Of a stretch of DNA of 64,000 nucleotides, positions 45,406-55,838 are shown piece by piece (positions within the stretch are counted from its first letter, which is position 1; the number at the start of each line of letters is the position of its first letter). The position numbers and the translations under genes were made by a program. Below the pieces are notes generated by a model. The model was given only the letters and a program-made list of their open reading frames with translations. It made no database searches and was not told the origin of the DNA. The DNA is from Algoriphagus limi (GTDB lineage Bacteria; Bacteroidota; Bacteroidia; Cytophagales; Cyclobacteriaceae): NCBI RefSeq assembly GCF_024919275.1, contig NZ_JANWGH010000001.1, forward strand, positions 1-64,000, in the 5' to 3' direction.

Positions 45406-48037
45406 ATCCCAATTTTGCCAAGCTATCTTCCAAGGCCTTGATTTTGGCCTCAGCGTCAGCTTGTTTTTTCTTTTCCATTTCTACCACCTGAGCAGGGGCA
45501 TTGTTGACAAAGCGCTCATTGGAAAGCTTTTTCATCACAGATGCCAGGAAGCCTTTCGTGTACTCTAGTTCCTTCTGCAAATTGGCCTTCTCTTCCTCTA
45601 CATCGATGGAATCACCCATAGGAATAAAGCACTCATCAGCCTTCACAACAAAGCTCATGGCGTTTTCCACCTTCTCTCCAAAATTAAGTGAAGATAGGTT
45701 TGCCAATTTGGTGAGTACTGATTCAAATCGAGTGTATAACTCAGGGTTTTTGGAATTGATCGTCAAATCCAAAGCCTCTTTTGGAGACATGCCTTTGGAG
45801 GCTCGAAGATTTCTGATTTGAGATACCACTTCAAATACTTGAGCAGCTTCTTCAATGATTTTCTCGTCAAAAGAAGTCTGACTTGGCCAAGTTGCCAAAA
45901 TCAGAGATTCTTCCACACTTCTTTCTTGAATTTGATGCCAAATCTCCTCCGACAAGAAAGGCATGAAAGGATGCAAAAGCTTCAAAATGCCTTCAAAGAA
46001 CACAATTGTCTGATCGTAAGTCTTTTGATCGATTGGCTGCTGATAGGCAGGTTTGATCATTTCCAGATACCAAGAACAGAAATCATCCCAAACCAACTTG
46101 TAAGTAGCCATCAAAGCATCCGAAATACGGAATTTCTCGAAATGATCATTGATCTCTGCCAAGGCTTGCTGGAATCGGTTTTCGAACCATTCTATACTTG
46201 CATCATTTGCTGAACCATCCAAGTTTGGATCAATTTCCCAGCCTTTTACCAAGCGGAATGCGTTCCAGATTTTATTGGCGAAATTCCTTCCTTGCTCGAC
46301 AAGCTTTTCATCAAAAGGCAGGTCGTTTCCAGCAGGAGAGGAGAAGAGCATGCCTGTTCTGACACCATCTGCTCCGTATTGAGCAATCAATTCTAAAGGA
46401 TCAGGTGAATTGCCCAAAGACTTGGACATTTTTCTACCCAATTTATCCCGTACGATCCCTGTCAGATAGACATTTCGGAATGGCTTATCGCCCATGTACT
46501 CGTAGCCTGCAATGATCATTCGAGCAACCCAGAAAAAGAGAATTTCAGGAGCTGTCACCAAATCATTGGTAGGGTAGTAATATTTTAAATCTTCATTTGG
46601 TTTTCCAGTAGTGAAGACATCCGTATCAAAAACCGAAATCGGCCACAACCAGGAGCTAAACCAAGTGTCCAATACATCTTCATCCTGCTTTAGGTCTTCT
46701 AGGGTGAAGTTAGCATTGAATTGTTCATTGGCAAGTTGAAGCGCTTCTTCAGCAGTTTTCGCTACCATAAATTCTCCATTTGGGAGGTGATAGGCAGGAA
46801 TTCGATGTCCCCACCAAAGTTGTCGGGAGATACACCAATCCCGAACATTCTCCATCCAAACTCGGTACATGTTTTTGAACTTCGGAGGATGAAGTTGAAT
46901 GATATCATCCATTACAGCCTTAAAAGCAGGCTTGGTGATTTCATCCATTTTCAAAAACCACTGCAAGGAAAGCTTTGGTTCGATAACCGCATCTGTCCGT
47001 TCGGAGTGACCAATATTTGATTTGTAGTCCTCGATCTTTTCCAGTTGACCAGCTTCTTCAAGAAGCTTTCCTATTTTCTTTCTTGCTACAAAACGGTCCT
47101 CACCAACGAGAATTTGCGCCTTTTCATTTAAGGTGCCGTCATCATTGAGAATGTCGATTACCTCGAGTTTGTGCCTCACTCCAAGTTCGTAGTCATTCAG
47201 ATCGTGAGCTGGTGTTACTTTTAGGCAGCCCGTACCAAATTCCATATCCACATACTCATCCTCAATGATTGGAACGGACCGATTGATCAAAGGAATGATC
47301 GCTCTTTTTCCCTTCAAATGAGTAAAACGTGGATCGTTTGGATTGATGCAAATGGCTGAGTCGGCCATGATAGTTTCCGGTCTGGTAGTGGCGATGGTCA
47401 AATATTCATTTTCAGAACCCTCGATTTTATACTTGATGTAGTATAATTTCGAAGCCACTTCCTTCATGAATACCTCATCATCCGAAAGGGCTGTTTGTCC
47501 CTTTGGGTCCCAGTTGACCATACGGATTCCTCGGTAAATTTTTCCCTTTCGGTAGAGGTCAACGAAAACAGAAATCACGGCATCACTCAAACCCGGATCC
47601 ATGGTGAAGGCAGTTCTATCCCAGTCACAGGAAGCACCGAGTTTTTTCAATTGCTCTAGGATAATTCCTCCGTACTTTTCCTTCCATTCCCAAGCATGCT
47701 TAAGGAAATCTTCCCTTGAAATATCTTTTTTGTCGATGCCTTTTTCCTTTAAAAGCTGAACGACTTTGGTTTCAGTAGCAATGGAAGCATGATCTGTCCC
47801 GGGAACCCAGCAGGCATTTTTGCCCTGCATACGAGCGCGTCGAATCAAGACATCCTGGATGGTATTGTTTAGCATATGACCCATGTGAAGGACGCCGGTT
47901 ACGTTTGGTGGCGGGATCACAATGGTGTAGGGTTCTTTGTTGTAATCAACTTTCGATGAAAAAAGCTTGTGCTCCATCCAATAGGCATACCATTTGGCCT
48001 CGGCCTGTGACGGATCGTATTTACTGGAAATAGACAT
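45404..48037 (-). CDS. valS: Valyl-tRNA synthetase
   Basis: 877 residues of class I. HIGH-like HMGH (51-54, after PPPNVTGVL), editing domain with [18 protein letters not shown] (about residue 535) and a C-terminal coiled coil ([13 protein letters not shown] to LAKLG). It charges tRNA-Val. A TATTTTTG promoter element lies 25 bases upstream of the start. It has no near neighbours on its strand. Confidence 0.97.
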   Translation of the reverse strand: MSISSKYDPSQAEAKWYAYWMEHKLFSSKVDYNKEPYTIVIPPPNVTGVLHMGHMLNNTIQDVLIRRARMQGKNACWVPGTDHASIATETKVVQLLKEKGIDKKDISREDFLKHAWEWKEKYGGIILEQLKKLGASCDWDRTAFTMDPGLSDAVISVFVDLYRKGKIYRGIRMVNWDPKGQTALSDDEVFMKEVASKLYYIKYKIEGSENEYLTIATTRPETIMADSAICINPNDPRFTHLKGKRAIIPLINRSVPIIEDEYVDMEFGTGCLKVTPAHDLNDYELGVRHKLEVIDILNDDGTLNEKAQILVGEDRFVARKKIGKLLEEAGQLEKIEDYKSNIGHSERTDAVIEPKLSLQWFLKMDEITKPAFKAVMDDIIQLHPPKFKNMYRVWMENVRDWCISRQLWWGHRIPAYHLPNGEFMVAKTAEEALQLANEQFNANFTLEDLKQDEDVLDTWFSSWLWPISVFDTDVFTTGKPNEDLKYYYPTNDLVTAPEILFFWVARMIIAGYEYMGDKPFRNVYLTGIVRDKLGRKMSKSLGNSPDPLELIAQYGADGVRTGMLFSSPAGNDLPFDEKLVEQGRNFANKIWNAFRLVKGWEIDPNLDGSANDASIEWFENRFQQALAEINDHFEKFRISDALMATYKLVWDDFCSWYLEMIKPAYQQPIDQKTYDQTIVFFEGILKLLHPFMPFLSEEIWHQIQERSVEESLILATWPSQTSFDEKIIEEAAQVFEVVSQIRNLRASKGMSPKEALDLTINSKNPELYTRFESVLTKLANLSSLNFGEKVENAMSFVVKADECFIPMGDSIDVEEEKANLQKELEYTKGFLASVMKKLSNERFVNNAPAQVVEMEKKKQADAEAKIKALEDSLAKLG

Positions 48038-48062
48038 GCTATGATTTTATTTTTCGAAGTCG

Positions 48063-48070
48063 CAAAAATA
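48063..48070 (-). promoter_or_regulatory. Bacteroidota -7 element for valS
   Basis: CAAAAATA on the plus strand reads TATTTTTG on the minus strand, a TAnnTTTG match 25 bases upstream of the valS ATG. Confidence 0.5.
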
Positions 48071-48119
48071 GCAGAAAAAGGGGAAAAGGCCTTGATTGAA
48101 TGGGTTTGTAAAAAATAAA

Positions 48120-48152
48120 AAGAGGCTGTCTCTACTAATTAGACAGCCTCAA
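48120..48152 (-). terminator. Terminator of the CocE/NonD hydrolase gene
   Basis: Stem GAGGCTGTCT/AGACAGCCTC (10 bp) with a 9-base loop; on the minus strand it is followed by a T-rich run (AAAAATAAAAAG on the plus strand). The arm GAGGCTGTCT is the same as the end of the 45218-45362 repeat. Confidence 0.85.
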
Positions 48153-48173
48153 ATATGGAATCAAAATATATTT

Positions 48174-50060
48174 TTACTTTTTAATCATCGGCAATACCAC
48201 TCGGCTAAGAAACTTTCCACCATGGTGAATAGAATTCGTAGCAACTACTCCTTCGCTTTCATTATAATTATTACCTCCGGTATTCATATTGCGATCGAAT
48301 CTCGGGAAGTTTGAGCTCGTGATTTCAATTCGAATTCGATGTCCCTTATCGAAATAATTGGATGTACTCATAGGGGTCATTTTGATTTCGTAGACCTTCC
48401 CTTCTTCCATCCAAACCTCTTTATCATAGCCTTCGCGATAGCGAACACGTTGGATCGTTTCATCCAAGTTGTAAGCCGTTCCGTCTGGATAGACATCAAT
48501 TAATTTGATTGTAACGTCAGTGTCTTTTACGTCTGAACTGAGGTATAGATAGGATTCAATAAATCCTGATACTTCGACCCCTTCTTCCAATGGCTCGGAG
48601 GTATAAACTAATATATCATCCCGCAATTCCATTTCTGATTGATCAAAAGCGCCTCCTTGGACGGCATTTCCGGTACAGCACACATTCCCTCCATAGGAAG
48701 GAACAGGATTCATCGGGTCATAGGTAAAGATGTCCTGATTTTCTTTTTTTGGAGCTTTTGAAACAAGTCTTCCATCTCCATTTCGGGTATTTGCATTTCC
48801 CTCTGAGTCCAAATAAAAGGAAGTCATAACTGCATCCTTTGGAGGCCAGACATCGGAAGACTGCCATTCGTTTGTACCCATGGTGAAGTAGGTGACCTTT
48901 GGTAATGCATCAATTGTCTGATTGGATTCTCCCTTGAGCCACTTGTCAAACCAAGCTGTGATTACTTCATCGTAATTCCAGCGCGCATCGCCCATACTTC
49001 GCTCACCAACTACTGTGTTTTCTGTTGCTCGAGTGTAGGAGCAATGCAAAACAGGCGCAATGACCAAGTATTGGTTATCTCTGGCCATTTGGCTGATGGC
49101 GTTTTGGCGCACATGATTGTACAAAGCAATATTTGGAGAAGAGGAGACATCATACCAAGACACAAACCACATGCTTGGCTTATCAAAAGGCATATCATCA
49201 TGGTATAATCCGCCTTGATACCAGCGCGCATCATTTGGTTTCCGGGTGATCATTTCTTCATAGATTCCCTGAGGTCCATTTACATTTTTGATAATGTCCT
49301 GAACAGGTAAATGTGCCAATCCTTCCTTCCAATCCACTCGTGGATATTCTGGAGCCATATCATAAAATCGCTGAAGGCGTAGTAAGTCTTCTTGACTGAT
49401 TCCTCTTCGCAGTTTAGGTGCCAAGGGATCATGTTGTGTGCCATAGAGCCATGCTGTAAAAAGCATTTGACCTGCTCCACCTCTATACCAGTTTCCTTGC
49501 TCAAAATATTCTCCAATTTGGCCTACGCCGGCACCATATCCCTGAGGAACCAAAGCTGCCAAAGCTGGGTGATTTAAGGAAGCGGCAGCCATTTGCCATT
49601 CAGCTGTGGAAGAACAGCCCAACAGGCCGATTTTGCCATTACTCCAGGCTTGTTTTGACATCCAATCAAAAGCATCATAACTATCCGTCAGAGGTGTGCC
49701 GAGAATATCCCATTCTCCTTCTGAGAAGAATCTTCCTCGTTCATTTTGAACGACATAGGCATAACCCTTTTTTACCCAATCCAGGGCAGTTTGGAGAGTA
49801 CGGGTTCGCATTTCTCCATCTCCATAGGTATTGAAATTATATGGGGTCCGGGAGAATACAATAGGAACAGGTTGATCTGTTTTAGGCCGATAAATATCAG
49901 TTGCCAAACGAATACCATCTCGCATTGGCATCATGACCTTTTGATCGACGATGGCTACTTCCTCTAATTGATCCAGGATCGAAATTTCCTGGGCTTGAAT
50001 TTGTAGCGTAAAGAGGAAAAACAAAAAGAGCACGAGCGCTCGAGGATTGAATCTATACAT
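48174..50060 (-). CDS. Exported CocE/NonD (X-Pro dipeptidyl-peptidase S15-like) hydrolase
   Basis: 628 residues with a signal peptide ending IQAQ. The alpha/beta hydrolase part starts [22 protein letters not shown]; the nucleophile is probably the Ser in GLLGCSS (about residue 149), where the usual GxSYxG is modified, and a C-terminal beta-sandwich (CBD) domain covers about 420-628. Relatives are cephalosporin/glutaryl acylases, cocaine esterases and prolyl peptidases. The substrate is unknown. It is divergent from the fumarylacetoacetase gene. Confidence 0.88.
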   Translation of the reverse strand: MYRFNPRALVLFLFFLFTLQIQAQEISILDQLEEVAIVDQKVMMPMRDGIRLATDIYRPKTDQPVPIVFSRTPYNFNTYGDGEMRTRTLQTALDWVKKGYAYVVQNERGRFFSEGEWDILGTPLTDSYDAFDWMSKQAWSNGKIGLLGCSSTAEWQMAAASLNHPALAALVPQGYGAGVGQIGEYFEQGNWYRGGAGQMLFTAWLYGTQHDPLAPKLRRGISQEDLLRLQRFYDMAPEYPRVDWKEGLAHLPVQDIIKNVNGPQGIYEEMITRKPNDARWYQGGLYHDDMPFDKPSMWFVSWYDVSSSPNIALYNHVRQNAISQMARDNQYLVIAPVLHCSYTRATENTVVGERSMGDARWNYDEVITAWFDKWLKGESNQTIDALPKVTYFTMGTNEWQSSDVWPPKDAVMTSFYLDSEGNANTRNGDGRLVSKAPKKENQDIFTYDPMNPVPSYGGNVCCTGNAVQGGAFDQSEMELRDDILVYTSEPLEEGVEVSGFIESYLYLSSDVKDTDVTIKLIDVYPDGTAYNLDETIQRVRYREGYDKEVWMEEGKVYEIKMTPMSTSNYFDKGHRIRIEITSSNFPRFDRNMNTGGNNYNESEGVVATNSIHHGGKFLSRVVLPMIKK

Positions 50061-50177
50061 AAGATTAAATTTTGGACTGACTGAATTTACTTGAAAGCTT
50101 TAAAAGATTAGATAATGCTTTGAGATTTTCTTTTCCAAGTAAATTTTCCTTTCACTTTTCATTTCATGGATAAGCCT

Positions 50178-50185
50178 TAAATTTG
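50178..50185 (+). promoter_or_regulatory. Bacteroidota -7 element for fumarylacetoacetase
   Basis: TAAATTTG matches TAnnTTTG, 32 bases before ATG 50218. No -33 element seen. Confidence 0.45.
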
Positions 50186-50217
50186 CCCTCTCAAATTTTT
50201 AATTTGTAGCGAAACGA

Positions 50218-51480
50218 ATGATGATGTCTGAGCTGAAAACGTGGGTTGAAATACCGAAAAACTCCGATTTTACAATTTACAACCTACCCTTTGGTGTTTT
50301 TAAAAATAAGCGCCTTAGTCCCAGAATTGGAATTGCAATTGGAGATAAAATTGTAGACTTGAGTGTATTGGATCAAGAGGGCTTCTTCTCGGATCTTTTC
50401 CTTCCTGAAGGAATATTTCTTCAGGATTCACTCAATGAACTCATTGCTTTAGGCAAAAACCAAACTCGAAAAATTCGAGAGCGGGTACAGGATTTATTGC
50501 TTACTGATAATGAGAAACTTCGTGATCATTCAATCCGAGGGAAAGTAATGGTCAACCGCAAGGAGGCCGAAATGCTTCTACCCGTCAAAATTGGTGATTA
50601 TACAGATTTTTACAGCTCCATGGAACATGCCACTAATGTGGGTAAAATGTTCCGCGATCCCGAAAATGCCCTTTTGCCAAACTGGAAGCATTTGCCTGTT
50701 GGCTATCATGGTCGGGCATCTTCCATCATTCCTTCAGGGGTAAATATTCACAGACCAAAAGGTCAGTTTAAGGATCCTGATATGGAAAGCCCTTCTTTCG
50801 GACCTAGTAGAAGAATGGATTTCGAGCTGGAATTGGCATTTATCACCGGCAAACCAACCAAATTAGGCGACTCGGTTTCTACTGCCGAAGCAGAAGATTA
50901 CATTTTTGGCTTTGTGCTATTTAATGACTGGTCTGCGCGTGATATTCAAGCATGGGAATATGTTCCCCTAGGACCTTTCTTGGGTAAAAACTTCGCTTCT
51001 TCCATTTCTCCTTGGGTAGTGACTTTGGAGGCTTTGGATTATTTCCGAGTGGAAGGACCAAAGCAAGACCCGGAAGTTTTGCCTTATCTACAGTGTGAAG
51101 GTGCTCATAGTTTTGATATTAATCTGGAGGCTTACATACAGCCTGAGGGAGCGAAGCAAGCGAGCCGAGTATGTCGCTCCAATTTCAAATACATGTATTG
51201 GAATATTGCCCAGCAATTGGCTCACCATACTGTCAATGGCTGTAATATCAATGTGGGCGATATGATGGCTTCGGGTACTATTTCCGGTCCAACGGAGGAT
51301 TCATTTGGATCCATGTTGGAATTAAGTTGGAAAGGAAGTAAACCTGTCAAATTGGAAACAGGGGAGGAGCGGAAGTTTATTGAAGATGGGGATACTGTCA
51401 TCATGAAAGGCTATGCCGAAAAAGATGGTGTCCGAGTTGGATTTGGTGAGGTAAGATCCAAACTACTTCCAGCGAAGTAA
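50218..51480 (+). CDS. fahA: Fumarylacetoacetase
   Basis: 420 residues, the full-length eukaryotic-like FAH. N-terminal SH3-like domain, then DYTDFYSSMEHATNVGKMFR with active-site Asp/His, GYHGRASSI and the metal ligands in MDFELELAFI and FVLFNDWSARDIQ. It hydrolyses fumarylacetoacetate to fumarate and acetoacetate in tyrosine/phenylalanine degradation. No homogentisate dioxygenase gene is adjacent, so the pathway must be completed elsewhere. Strong terminator after the stop. Confidence 0.95.
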   Translation: MMMSELKTWVEIPKNSDFTIYNLPFGVFKNKRLSPRIGIAIGDKIVDLSVLDQEGFFSDLFLPEGIFLQDSLNELIALGKNQTRKIRERVQDLLLTDNEKLRDHSIRGKVMVNRKEAEMLLPVKIGDYTDFYSSMEHATNVGKMFRDPENALLPNWKHLPVGYHGRASSIIPSGVNIHRPKGQFKDPDMESPSFGPSRRMDFELELAFITGKPTKLGDSVSTAEAEDYIFGFVLFNDWSARDIQAWEYVPLGPFLGKNFASSISPWVVTLEALDYFRVEGPKQDPEVLPYLQCEGAHSFDINLEAYIQPEGAKQASRVCRSNFKYMYWNIAQQLAHHTVNGCNINVGDMMASGTISGPTEDSFGSMLELSWKGSKPVKLETGEERKFIEDGDTVIMKGYAEKDGVRVGFGEVRSKLLPAK

Positions 51481-51502
51481 ACAAGATATATTTTATTAAA
51501 AG

Positions 51503-51539
51503 AAAATTCCCTGAGCGTTAGCAATCAGGGATTTTTTTT
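51503..51539 (+). terminator. Terminator of fumarylacetoacetase
   Basis: Stem TCCCTGA/TCAGGGA with a 10-base loop and a run of eight T after it, 28 bases after the stop. Confidence 0.88.
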
Positions 51540-51670
51540 GACTATGGTTAAATTTTTTTTATCTGGAATTCAGAAAGTTTAATAAGGGTAAATCAGTTTC
51601 CAATTATGTTATACAACGTGTACCTATGTAATAAATAAGGTCTCGTAATCTTTGGTTCAAAGTCAAAATA

Positions 51671-51787
51671 ACCACATAGTTACATAGAAAACATAGCAAA
51701 AATCACCAATAATTAGGATGCTTAGGGTTTAGGTATTTGCTGTATTTCCTTCTCCAAAACGCTATGTGAGCTATGATTCTATGTGGT
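51671..51787. repeat. Inverted repeat of CATAG units, MITE-like
   Basis: Arms at 51671-51697 and 51761-51787, 27 bases each, match at 21 positions when inverted. Each arm carries three CATAG units spaced 8-9 bases apart (ACCACATAG, CATAG, CATAGC). The 63-base spacer is non-coding. It lies inside the 380-base gap between fumarylacetoacetase and the glycerophosphodiesterase; nothing else was seen in that gap. Confidence 0.7.
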
Positions 51788-51861
51788 GAAAAAATTCTGA
51801 TTTTGTTAAATCATCTCAGTTGCTAAAATTCCATACTTCTAAGAAATCAAATTAGTGTTTT

Positions 51862-52644
51862 CTACTTCCTAGATTCTAGAATTTCCAGCAATAACTCAGG
51901 TTCATCTGTGGTTATCTGATCAATCCCTTGATCCAATAGCCAATTCATAGTTTCGGGGTCATTGACAGTCCAGGAATTCGTGATAAGTCCATGCTCTCTT
52001 GCTTCCTGAATCCATTCAGGTTTCATTTTTAAAACCCGATAATTGTAGTCAAACCCATAAAATCCCGACTCCTTCAATTCAGCTGGAGATTTGTTTCCTG
52101 TGAGGTAGGAGATCTTAGCTTCGGGATCAGTCGCTATTGCTTTCAACCCGCCTTCATAGCTAAAGGTGATGTATTCTACCCAATCTTGCGCTTGAAGTTC
52201 ATGAACCATCTTTACAACTAATTCACCGATTTTTTCACTTCGCTCTACGCTGATTTCAGAAGGCTTAAACTCCAAGATCAACTTAGTTTTTTGCTGCTTC
52301 ATCCCTTCCTGAAGATACTCTTTAAGGGTAGGGATTTTTTCTCCATTCGGAAGTTTCTTGGTCAGAAGTTCTTCATAAGTTGCGTGCTCAATATCCATTC
52401 CTTCAAATTCCGCATCGTGATTGACTACCAAAACTTCATCAGCTGTCATCCAGACATCAAACTCAGAACCTTCGCAACCTAAACGAATGGCTTCGCGAAG
52501 GGAAGCGAGGGAGTTTTGAGGAAATGAATTCTTCTTCCAAGCTCCACGATGAGCAATCACTTTATTTTGAATAAAAGTCGACTGGGCAAGTGTGGAAAGA
52601 GAAAGTGAGAAAAGGAAAAACATGGTCAAGAGTAATCTTTGCAT
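51862..52644 (-). CDS. Exported glycerophosphodiester phosphodiesterase
   Basis: 260 residues with a signal peptide ending TLAQ. GDPD motifs: IAHRGAWKKNSFPQNSLAS (with HR and the E replaced by Q in this position), GCEGSEFDVWMTADEVLVVNHD (with the Glu, Asp and His ligands) and the C-terminal NSWTVNDPETM. It would hydrolyse periplasmic glycerophosphodiesters. The N of the usual PENT is retained while E is Q, so full activity should be tested by structure comparison. Confidence 0.88.
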   Translation of the reverse strand: MQRLLLTMFFLFSLSLSTLAQSTFIQNKVIAHRGAWKKNSFPQNSLASLREAIRLGCEGSEFDVWMTADEVLVVNHDAEFEGMDIEHATYEELLTKKLPNGEKIPTLKEYLQEGMKQQKTKLILEFKPSEISVERSEKIGELVVKMVHELQAQDWVEYITFSYEGGLKAIATDPEAKISYLTGNKSPAELKESGFYGFDYNYRVLKMKPEWIQEAREHGLITNSWTVNDPETMNWLLDQGIDQITTDEPELLLEILESRK

Positions 52645-52680
52645 GAGAAATCGCTTGAGGTAAATAAGGTTGTTGATTTT

Positions 52681-52812
52681 TTAGTTATCGTCATGATTGG
52701 AGTCTTCGTTTTTATCCGAACCTGACATTTTATAGATCAGCCAGCCGATTCCAACCAGAAAGTGAAGTGCCAAGATAGATACGACTATAATTATTGTTGT
52801 ATTGTCTTGCAT
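52681..52812 (-). CDS. Small single-helix membrane protein
   Basis: 43 residues, below common length cut-offs. One membrane helix (about residues 6-27, IIIVVSILALHFLVGIGWLIY) is followed by a short hydrophilic, acidic C-terminal tail with Ser, Asp, Asn and His. ATG at 52812 has AGAAGG close upstream on the minus strand (TTCCCCTTCTAATAATCCC region is the plus view). It lies between GDPD and the sugar isomerase-like gene. I do not recognise the family. Confidence 0.55.
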   Translation of the reverse strand: MQDNTTIIIVVSILALHFLVGIGWLIYKMSGSDKNEDSNHDDN

Positions 52813-52847
52813 GGGATTATTAGAAGGGGAAGAATTTAAAAATAAAA

Positions 52848-52869
52848 AAGCCAACCCGAAGGTTGGCTT
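52848..52869 (-). terminator. Terminator of the sugar isomerase-like lipoprotein gene
   Basis: Stem AAGCCAACC/GGTTGGCTT with a CGAA tetraloop, followed by T-rich sequence on the minus strand. Confidence 0.88.
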
Positions 52870-52881
52870 GTTAAGTTTGGT

Positions 52882-53787
52882 TTATTGAAAACCGAATTTT
52901 TTCAATCCTTCATGGCTAATTTTTATTGCCTCCAATGGATCTAATCCAAAGGTGTTATCCTGCTCTACCAAATAGTAAACCATTCCTGATTTATCTTTTT
53001 CAGCCAGAATTCTGGCAAAATCAATATTTCCAGTTCCTACAGGAGCGAAGTTGCCTTCATCGTTCATATCTTTCACATGCCATGCTTTGAATCGGCCCGG
53101 ATATTTTTCGAAATATGCTAAAGGATCAGCACCTGCTTTGGTAACCCAGAAAAGGTCCATCTGGTAATTCACATGAGCCGGATCTGTATTTTCTAAGATA
53201 TAGTCAGTCAAGATAGTACCATCCTCCATAGGCTTAAATTCAAAGTCATGGTTGTGGTACAAAAGTTTCAGTCCTGCAGCACTGCACTTTTCACCAATGG
53301 TGGAAAGAATATTCACCAAATCTTCTTTGGTGCCTTTCATTCCCATACCATCTGGCCCGAAGGTAAACATACCCATAGGAGGGACGGGAATGACAAAGTA
53401 TTCAAATCCGGCAGCCTTGGTTGCTGCGATTTGTTCATCTGCATTTTCCAAGGTCACACCGCCCATGTGGGTACTTTTTGGTTCAAGGCCAATAGATTCC
53501 AAGTAGCTCTTGAATTCAGCTGGCTCCATACCATAGAATTTTCCGTCAGCATAACCTGCAGCCTCAACATAAGCGTAGCCTGCATCTGCAACTTTTTGAA
53601 GGGTTCCTTTAGGGTCAGTACCCATCGCATCTCGTAAGGTGTATAGGGCCAAGCCTCCAAAATTAGAAGAAGTCATCTCGGTAGTTCCTGTCGTTTCTGT
53701 CGATTCAGTTGTCTCTGCGGGTTGTTGGCTGCAAGAAGCCAGCCCGACTGCCAATAAGGCGCTCAATAAGAAGGGGTATTTTTTCAT
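52882..53787 (-). CDS. Sugar phosphate isomerase/epimerase-like lipoprotein
   Basis: 301 residues from ATG 53787 (an ATG four codons upstream is possible). The signal peptide ends in a lipobox GLASC, followed by a Glu/Thr-rich linker. The xylose isomerase-like TIM barrel begins GLALYTLRDAMGTDPKGTLQ and carries YHNHDFEF, HVKDMND and the final VEQDNTF, typical metal ligands. Many Bacteroidota have such secreted isomerase-like proteins near sugar catabolism genes. The substrate is unknown; it lies alone here. Confidence 0.85.
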   Translation of the reverse strand: MKKYPFLLSALLAVGLASCSQQPAETTESTETTGTTEMTSSNFGGLALYTLRDAMGTDPKGTLQKVADAGYAYVEAAGYADGKFYGMEPAEFKSYLESIGLEPKSTHMGGVTLENADEQIAATKAAGFEYFVIPVPPMGMFTFGPDGMGMKGTKEDLVNILSTIGEKCSAAGLKLLYHNHDFEFKPMEDGTILTDYILENTDPAHVNYQMDLFWVTKAGADPLAYFEKYPGRFKAWHVKDMNDEGNFAPVGTGNIDFARILAEKDKSGMVYYLVEQDNTFGLDPLEAIKISHEGLKKFGFQ

Positions 53788-53873
53788 AGTGATAAGCATT
53801 TGGTCACTAATTTACCCAAAAAAGGGATTTGAAGTGATTTTAACCTCATAAAGGATTCAATTATTATTTCTTC

Positions 53874-55118
53874 TTATGAAAATCCAAATAGGATTGGGAA
53901 TAAGAAAATGACGATAGCAGACCAAATGAAATAAACTGGCAGGTAGGAGGAGATAACATTTCCTACTTGTTGTGTTTCAGTTCTTCCTTTGACTGCTAGA
54001 AGTAATTTTTTACCTACCAGAACTAGATGAATCATCATCAAAACATTGATTCCTAAAACAGCCATTCGGTTAGGAGTTAATCCCCATTCATTGATTCGGA
54101 ATACAATGGCTGAAAGCGCAATGGCATTAACGATCAAAGTGACCAAAGACAAAAGCATTAGAATCCAGGTCCCGGATTTTTTACTTTTTTCATCAGAGCT
54201 TTCAGCAATGGAGAAAAAGATCAAAGCCATTACTCCGATTAATAGCAGATTGAAGAGAAGGAGAAATTCCCTGTCGTTGTAAGGATCTTTTCCAGAAAAG
54301 ACAATTGCTCCAAGGTAAATGACCAGCATAACCAATACGATTGGGCTGAAAATCTTTGCGATGATAGGGGAAACTTTGTTGACCAATTGAGGATTGGTTT
54401 GAGTAAGGTGGGTAGCAAGAAGGGGGATAGCCGCTGCTCCGAAGATCCCTATATACTCCATGTAAAATTTCTCAATATTAATCCCGATCAAGCCAAATAA
54501 GCCAATAGTGATACCGGATAGAAGCATTCCGGATAGTACCAAGATTGCACCCATTACGACAGCATCTCCATTGAATCGAAGGAAAGCAAGTCGGCTTGTT
54601 AAGTCTTTTAGATTACCAGCACCATAGGTATAGCCCAAAATTGCCCAAAGAAGTAATGGTAAATGGATACAGGCTAGAATGAGCGTGTCACTTGATTCAT
54701 CATTTGGTAAAATATTGATATAAAGTAGGGAAGCGACAAAGAGGGAGCCTACTGTAAGGATGGTTTTTGAGGTCAGTTTGTTGATCCAAATGAAGTATAT
54801 GGAGACAAATGGAAAAACCATCAAGCCTAGGTTTTTTGCATAAAACAGGTCGTTTTCAATGGAGAAAATTTCCGGGAGTTTTGCATAAAGCCCAGCTAAA
54901 AGAGAAGCAATAATCACGACTCTCCAGTCTTTCAAACTTCCCCAATTGATGGCATCCGATTCATAATGCAGTCGGGTATGCCAAAATTCCGCCAGGCCAC
55001 GATCTTGGATTTGGGGATACAATTCATCGAATTCTTTCTTGAATTCCGATTTGTTTTTGCGGTAGAGTTTTTCGAGTTCTGCCGGATTATCAAGGTTGCT
55101 TTGGAGTAGCTCTTTCAT
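53874..55118 (-). CDS. Polytopic membrane protein, DUF4153-like
   Basis: 414 residues: a helical cytoplasmic N terminus of about 65 residues, then about ten membrane segments. It resembles DUF4153-type membrane proteins, but I am not sure of the family. It follows the small three-helix protein gene and is likely in an operon with it, downstream of the palindromic operator at 55509. Confidence 0.6.
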   Translation of the reverse strand: MKELLQSNLDNPAELEKLYRKNKSEFKKEFDELYPQIQDRGLAEFWHTRLHYESDAINWGSLKDWRVVIIASLLAGLYAKLPEIFSIENDLFYAKNLGLMVFPFVSIYFIWINKLTSKTILTVGSLFVASLLYINILPNDESSDTLILACIHLPLLLWAILGYTYGAGNLKDLTSRLAFLRFNGDAVVMGAILVLSGMLLSGITIGLFGLIGINIEKFYMEYIGIFGAAAIPLLATHLTQTNPQLVNKVSPIIAKIFSPIVLVMLVIYLGAIVFSGKDPYNDREFLLLFNLLLIGVMALIFFSIAESSDEKSKKSGTWILMLLSLVTLIVNAIALSAIVFRINEWGLTPNRMAVLGINVLMMIHLVLVGKKLLLAVKGRTETQQVGNVISSYLPVYFIWSAIVIFLFPILFGFS

Positions 55119-55166
55119 ATCTGTGTGGGCTATGTGTTGAATAATTTACGAAGATTTGAAGGTTAA

Positions 55167-55490
55167 TTAATGCCAGTGTCCGGTATAGTTGAAGACAAAG
55201 ACAGAAGTCAACCAAAGGATAATAAAGTATAGTATACTGCTGAAAATGATTGCGATAAGTTTTTTGGCTCCATGGGGAAACCAGTGAAATCCCATGAAGT
55301 AAAAGAATATGGCTCCTGCTGAACCGCTCAGGGGAATGAGGGTGAGTGGGAGGTACATCCAGGGTTGGAAGATGTTTTCATTGGCCAAGGCAAGAAAAAC
55401 CAACCAAACTGTAGGGAGAACAAGACCAAGAATTGCTGGAAGCAGTAGGTCTTTTATTCGAATTGGAGGATTGGAAGAAATTGGATTCAT
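55167..55490 (-). CDS. Small three-helix membrane protein
   Basis: 107 residues with three membrane helices (about 13-31, 42-66, 77-99). No recognised family. The ATG at 55490 lies 19 bases downstream of a TACTTTG-N5-CAAAGTA palindrome, so expression is likely controlled by the winged-helix regulator encoded next door. The next gene (53874-55118) starts 48 bases after its stop. Confidence 0.65.
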   Translation of the reverse strand: MNPISSNPPIRIKDLLLPAILGLVLPTVWLVFLALANENIFQPWMYLPLTLIPLSGSAGAIFFYFMGFHWFPHGAKKLIAIIFSSILYFIILWLTSVFVFNYTGHWH

Positions 55491-55508
55491 GATTTACGGG
55501 TTTGAAAG

Positions 55509-55527
55509 TACTTTGAAATTCAAAGTA
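55509..55527. promoter_or_regulatory. Palindromic operator TACTTTG-N5-CAAAGTA, copy 1
   Basis: Perfect 7-bp inverted repeat with a 5-base spacer (AAATT), 19 bases before the start of the 107-residue membrane protein. An identical arrangement occurs at 56462-56480. The likely binder is the winged-helix protein encoded at 55544-55837. Confidence 0.75.
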
Positions 55528-55543
55528 TATGAATAAATTTTTT

Positions 55544-55837
55544 TTAGCTTTTATTGGATTTGATCAAATTTTCAAGGAATTCTAGATGGGCCTCAAAAGC
55601 CTTTTTGCCATCCTTGGTGGCTTGGTAATTGGTTTGGGGTTTGCGACCCACAAAGGTTTTTTCAATCTGGATATACCCTTGGTTTTCCAGATTGCGTAGA
55701 TGAGAGGCTAAATTTCCATCAGTGACCTCCAAGATTTCCTTGAAGGAATTAAAGTCATATTGCTCATTAGCCATCAGAATAGACATAATGCGCAATCGGA
55801 CTATATTCTCAAAGGCCTTATCGTATTCTCCCTTCAC
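55544..55837 (-). CDS. Winged-helix transcriptional regulator
   Basis: 97 residues. A compact winged-helix DNA-binding domain with HTH around FKEILEVTDGNLASHLRNLENQGYIQI and wing IEKTFVGRKPQTNYQAT, as in the HTH_34/PadR-MarR-like group. It is one base downstream of a membrane-protein gene and in the same unit, and both are preceded by an operator palindrome; autoregulation is likely (inference). Confidence 0.85.
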   Translation of the reverse strand: MKGEYDKAFENIVRLRIMSILMANEQYDFNSFKEILEVTDGNLASHLRNLENQGYIQIEKTFVGRKPQTNYQATKDGKKAFEAHLEFLENLIKSNKS

Positions 55838-55838
55838 C

